Part shown: positions 28,270 to 30,484 of the stretch, piece by piece | Layout of the letters: each line of letters begins with the position of its first letter | Numbering within the stretch: the first letter of the stretch is position 1 | Source of the DNA: Schoenoplectus triqueter | Taxonomy: Eukaryota; Streptophyta; Magnoliopsida; Poales; Cyperaceae | Direction: 5' to 3' | DNA length: 30,484 nt | Assembly: GCA_964058805.1 (NCBI GenBank) | Contig: CAXKVV010001326.1 | Location: forward strand, 1-30,484 | Translations under genes and position numbers: made by a program | The notes under the pieces: generated by a model | Told to the model about the DNA's origin: nothing | Seen by the model: the letters and a program-made list of their open reading frames with translations, nothing else | Database searches by the model: none

Positions 28270-28940
28270 TTAAAAAAATACATTTTATGATTTCCCAAAT
28301 TACAATGTACAGTGCTCAATATATTATTCATATATCAATTTTTGGGAAACAACTTTTTTTTAAAGTTTTAAGTATTTATTTTAAAATTTTGAAAATGATG
28401 TAAAAACATCCAATACATTATTATTATTATAGAACTAATTTTCAAAAATCTAAAATAAATATTTATAAAACTCTAAAAATAAAAAAAAATTGTATGCCAC
28501 AATTATGAAAATTTTATTAAGCACCATAAATCCAAAATTTTAAAGACGGTCAAGTATAATTTTTGAATTTCAAAATCTGAATATGAGTGTAGAATATAAA
28601 ATTATTTTGTATTTCATTATTCACCATAACATATCATAAGTTTGCATTTCGATCCAAAATGTACGTATTTTAAATTATATGTTAACATATCATAAGTTTT
28701 GATTGATGGTACCCAATATATTATTCATATAAAAAAATAGGGGATGGAAAAATTTTCCATTTTTACTGTTTTCTAGGCATTAATTTTAGATTTTAAAGAA
28801 ATTGGCTCTAAAAAATAATAAAGTATTGAATATTTGTATATTATTTTTAAAAATCTAAAATTAATACTTAAAAATTATTTTTATATCACTTAATATTTTT
28901 ATATAAAGAATTTATTAAACACCACAAATTAAATTTTTGT
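28270..28940. repeat. Two diverged copies of an AT-rich repeat (copy B)
   Basis: Counterpart of 19040-19690. Between the two repeats copy B has extra sequence (about 28538-28605, with GACGGTCAAGTATAAT) replaced by different sequence in copy A, so the interval has been rearranged. Confidence 0.5.
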
Positions 28941-29540
28941 ACATACCAAAATATAATTTGAGTCACATGCTTGAGCCGAAAATCAAACGTTTTAATTACG
29001 ATAAATAGGACAGCCGCTGTCATTCTCCAAACCTTAGCTTATTTGTTATGATTATCATGTGAAATACGGCCATAAAAAAAAATTTGGACTGTATTCCCCA
29101 GCCTCTGTTTGACAACAAAATTTCAACATATGATTTTGGAACCTGGCTGCTGTCAGTTCAATAGTTAGTGTTGATTTATAATAAAATCGGGACCTGATTA
29201 TTTGAGGCTTGTAGAGACAGAATTCCTCGATTGTATGGCCAAAACATGGTGTGAATTTTGACTGTTGAAAATTATAATTTCGTACTTTTCCTTAAAAATG
29301 TGTATTTGTTGGGGAAAAAATATGTTGAGAAAAAGAATGATAGTTATATAATTTCCAATATATTACCATCAAAATGTTGAAAAACAAAACATATGAGATG
29401 TCTAATATATCTAACAGGAGCTTAGCATATTATTTCTTAGCCCGCCGATTTCCATGCGCTAATTTAATTGCATTCGTCAAATAAAAATAAATTTTAGTTG
29501 CATTTCCCGATTAAGACTTAATGATCTCTTAACTAACTAA

Positions 29541-30105
29541 TCATTCAGAACAGAAAAGGCTGAGTAGACGTATCTTATACAACCACTGCCGGTCCAGTAA
29601 TCAATGTTCCCCGTTTTTTTTTTGTTAATTTATACATAATATTCTAGTATAATACTTGTAATTTTCTTAAGAAAAAGTATACTTGAACCATATAAAGTAT
29701 AAGAATTATTCCATTGATGCTCCCTATAATGTAAAATCTAAACATTTTGATGTGATTATTATATTAATATTAATATTTGTTATTAGGCTTGACCACGTCT
29801 GTCTACAATTGACACATGTCGAGGGCTACGTAATTCTGATCCGGCTATCTTGCCATTTTCCCTACCAGTTTCTTCAAAACAACCTGTTTCTTTTCAATCT
29901 TGTATTATTTTTTATAACTGTTTTTTTACTCGCAACGTCGGTTTCTGAGAATCAGATAAGCTCCGTTAGCCTAAACCTACATGAACTAGCCAAGAGGAGT
30001 GGAAAGAATCGGAGAATATTTTTAATCGGCACAAAGAATGTCAAGACAGCTCGATCAAGAGTAATTCTTCAACAGTATGTAGTATGTACTTTAAGGGAAA
30101 AAAAA
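29541..30105. repeat. Ancient repeat block X2, copy B
   Basis: Counterpart of 20304-20834. Its right end continues into AGTATGTACTTT, which matches X1 (AAGTATGTACTTT at about 7770 and 22497) better than the copy A X2 does. The 155-aa frame at 29683-30150 spans it and is probably not a gene. Confidence 0.6.
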
Positions 30106-30117
30106 TCCTTGACAGTG

Positions 30118-30170
30118 GGTTATTTTGATAACTTTGACAATAGACTTTAAATAAATATAAAAAAATTAAA
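30118..30170. repeat. Trace resembling the start of another unit
   Basis: GGTTATTTTGATAACTTTGACAATAGACTTTA resembles, with mismatches, the sequence near 6744 and 21490 at the start of units A and B (AGTTATTTTGATAATTTTGACAATCA). It may mark the remains of a third, older unit. Confidence 0.35.
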
Positions 30171-30244
30171 AATAGAATTTTTTTTGATAGATGTGTTATT
30201 TTATTTATAGATTGATGTTTCAAATTTTATACAATTTCATTATT

Positions 30245-30484
30245 ACTAGTCAAGGTACCCGCTCTTACGCGCGGCCTTTTTTTATGGTGGAATGTCAAAA
30301 CTACTGTTTGTCCTCTACATTCGTCCATTTTAAAATTAATAATAGAGGTACTCTATTCTTACGCTGGACACTTTTATTTTGAAATAAGTAATAAATATAT
30401 AAATTAGAAAAATTAATGTACAAAAGTAAGAAATAAAATTAACTCATTTATTAAAAGACCTTATACTAATCAAATTATGATTCT
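30245..30484 (-). mobile_element. Helitron-like 3' end, rest outside or undetermined
   Basis: Read on the minus strand, GGCCGCGCGTAAGAGCGGG is followed by TACCTTGACTAG and T. This has the same form as the 3' end at 1215-1242: GC-rich hairpin-prone segment, then CTAG. A similar GTCCAGCGTAAGAATAGAG segment lies about 85 bases further right, suggesting nested or tandem ends. The 5' boundary is not visible. Confidence 0.4.

Larger units (their letters stand above)
21328..30083. repeat. Tandem segmental duplication, copy B
   Basis: Collinear with 6580-20834 but lacking the copia element and the internal P450 duplication. It retains the CACTA element, the nested foldback and both ancient repeat blocks. 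Within coding exons the two copies differ at only scattered bases, while non-coding parts carry more substitutions and small indels (for example a 23-bp insertion near 28983-29005 only in B). Copy B holds the only intact P450 gene. Confidence 0.93.

Noticed and set aside
1..30484. A novel prokaryote-style defence or biosynthetic operon
   Set aside because: The organism is a plant; genes have introns, TATA boxes and poly(A) signals, and the only host enzyme family is CYP79.

Overview
The window looks like nuclear DNA of a eudicot plant. It is AT-rich and mostly non-coding, it is dense in plant transposons (Ty1/copia, CACTA, Helitron-like, foldback MITEs), and its only host gene family is a two-exon cytochrome P450 with CYP79 signatures. 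The species cannot be named from the sequence. No prokaryotic features, rRNA or tRNA genes were found.

Layout. Positions 1-6579 are gene-poor: two adjacent foldback MITE-like inverted repeats (1-735), a (TA)20 microsatellite, a short Helitron-like element (about 778-1241), a MITE with GGGTGTCAAT ends (4699-5129), a possible exon relic (about 6060-6357), and otherwise featureless AT-rich DNA. Positions 6580-20834 (copy A) and 21328-30083 (copy B) are two copies of one tandemly duplicated segment, separated by a 493-bp spacer. Each copy holds, left to right, a CpG-bearing repeat, an older repeat block (X1), a 35-bp minisatellite, a short non-repetitive gene-like stretch, a CYP79-type P450 on the minus strand, a CACTA element just upstream of that gene, AT-rich repeats, and a second older repeat block (X2) related to X1. 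Positions 30084-30484 carry a trace resembling the start of another unit and a Helitron-like 3' end.

The two copies have diverged in function. Copy B has a complete P450 gene: exon 1 at 25326-26288, a 316-bp intron, exon 2 at 24380-25009, 530 aa in total, with membrane anchor, heme cysteine, ExxR, PERH and CYP79-type NPS I-helix motifs, a TATA box and poly(A) signals. Copy A is a pseudogene. It has an 11-bp deletion frameshift in exon 1, a chimeric internal duplication in which an exon 1-intron-partial exon 2 block is joined to a second exon 1 end-intron-exon 2 block, and a damaged TATA box. After the duplication, a 4826-bp Ty1/copia retrotransposon inserted downstream of the copy A gene. Its LTRs are identical over 334 bp and it has a 5-bp target duplication; the empty site is visible in copy B. 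Its single-frame gag-pol is interrupted by two in-frame TAA codons.

CYP79 enzymes generally convert amino acids to aldoximes, the entry step to cyanogenic glucosides, glucosinolates and related nitrogenous defence compounds. The locus therefore reads as a small, transposon-riddled CYP79 array evolving by unequal exchange. The most notable points are the CACTA element about 95 bp upstream of the TATA box, the chimeric pseudogene, and a cluster of amino-acid-changing differences in the active-site I-helix. All similarity statements were made by eye.
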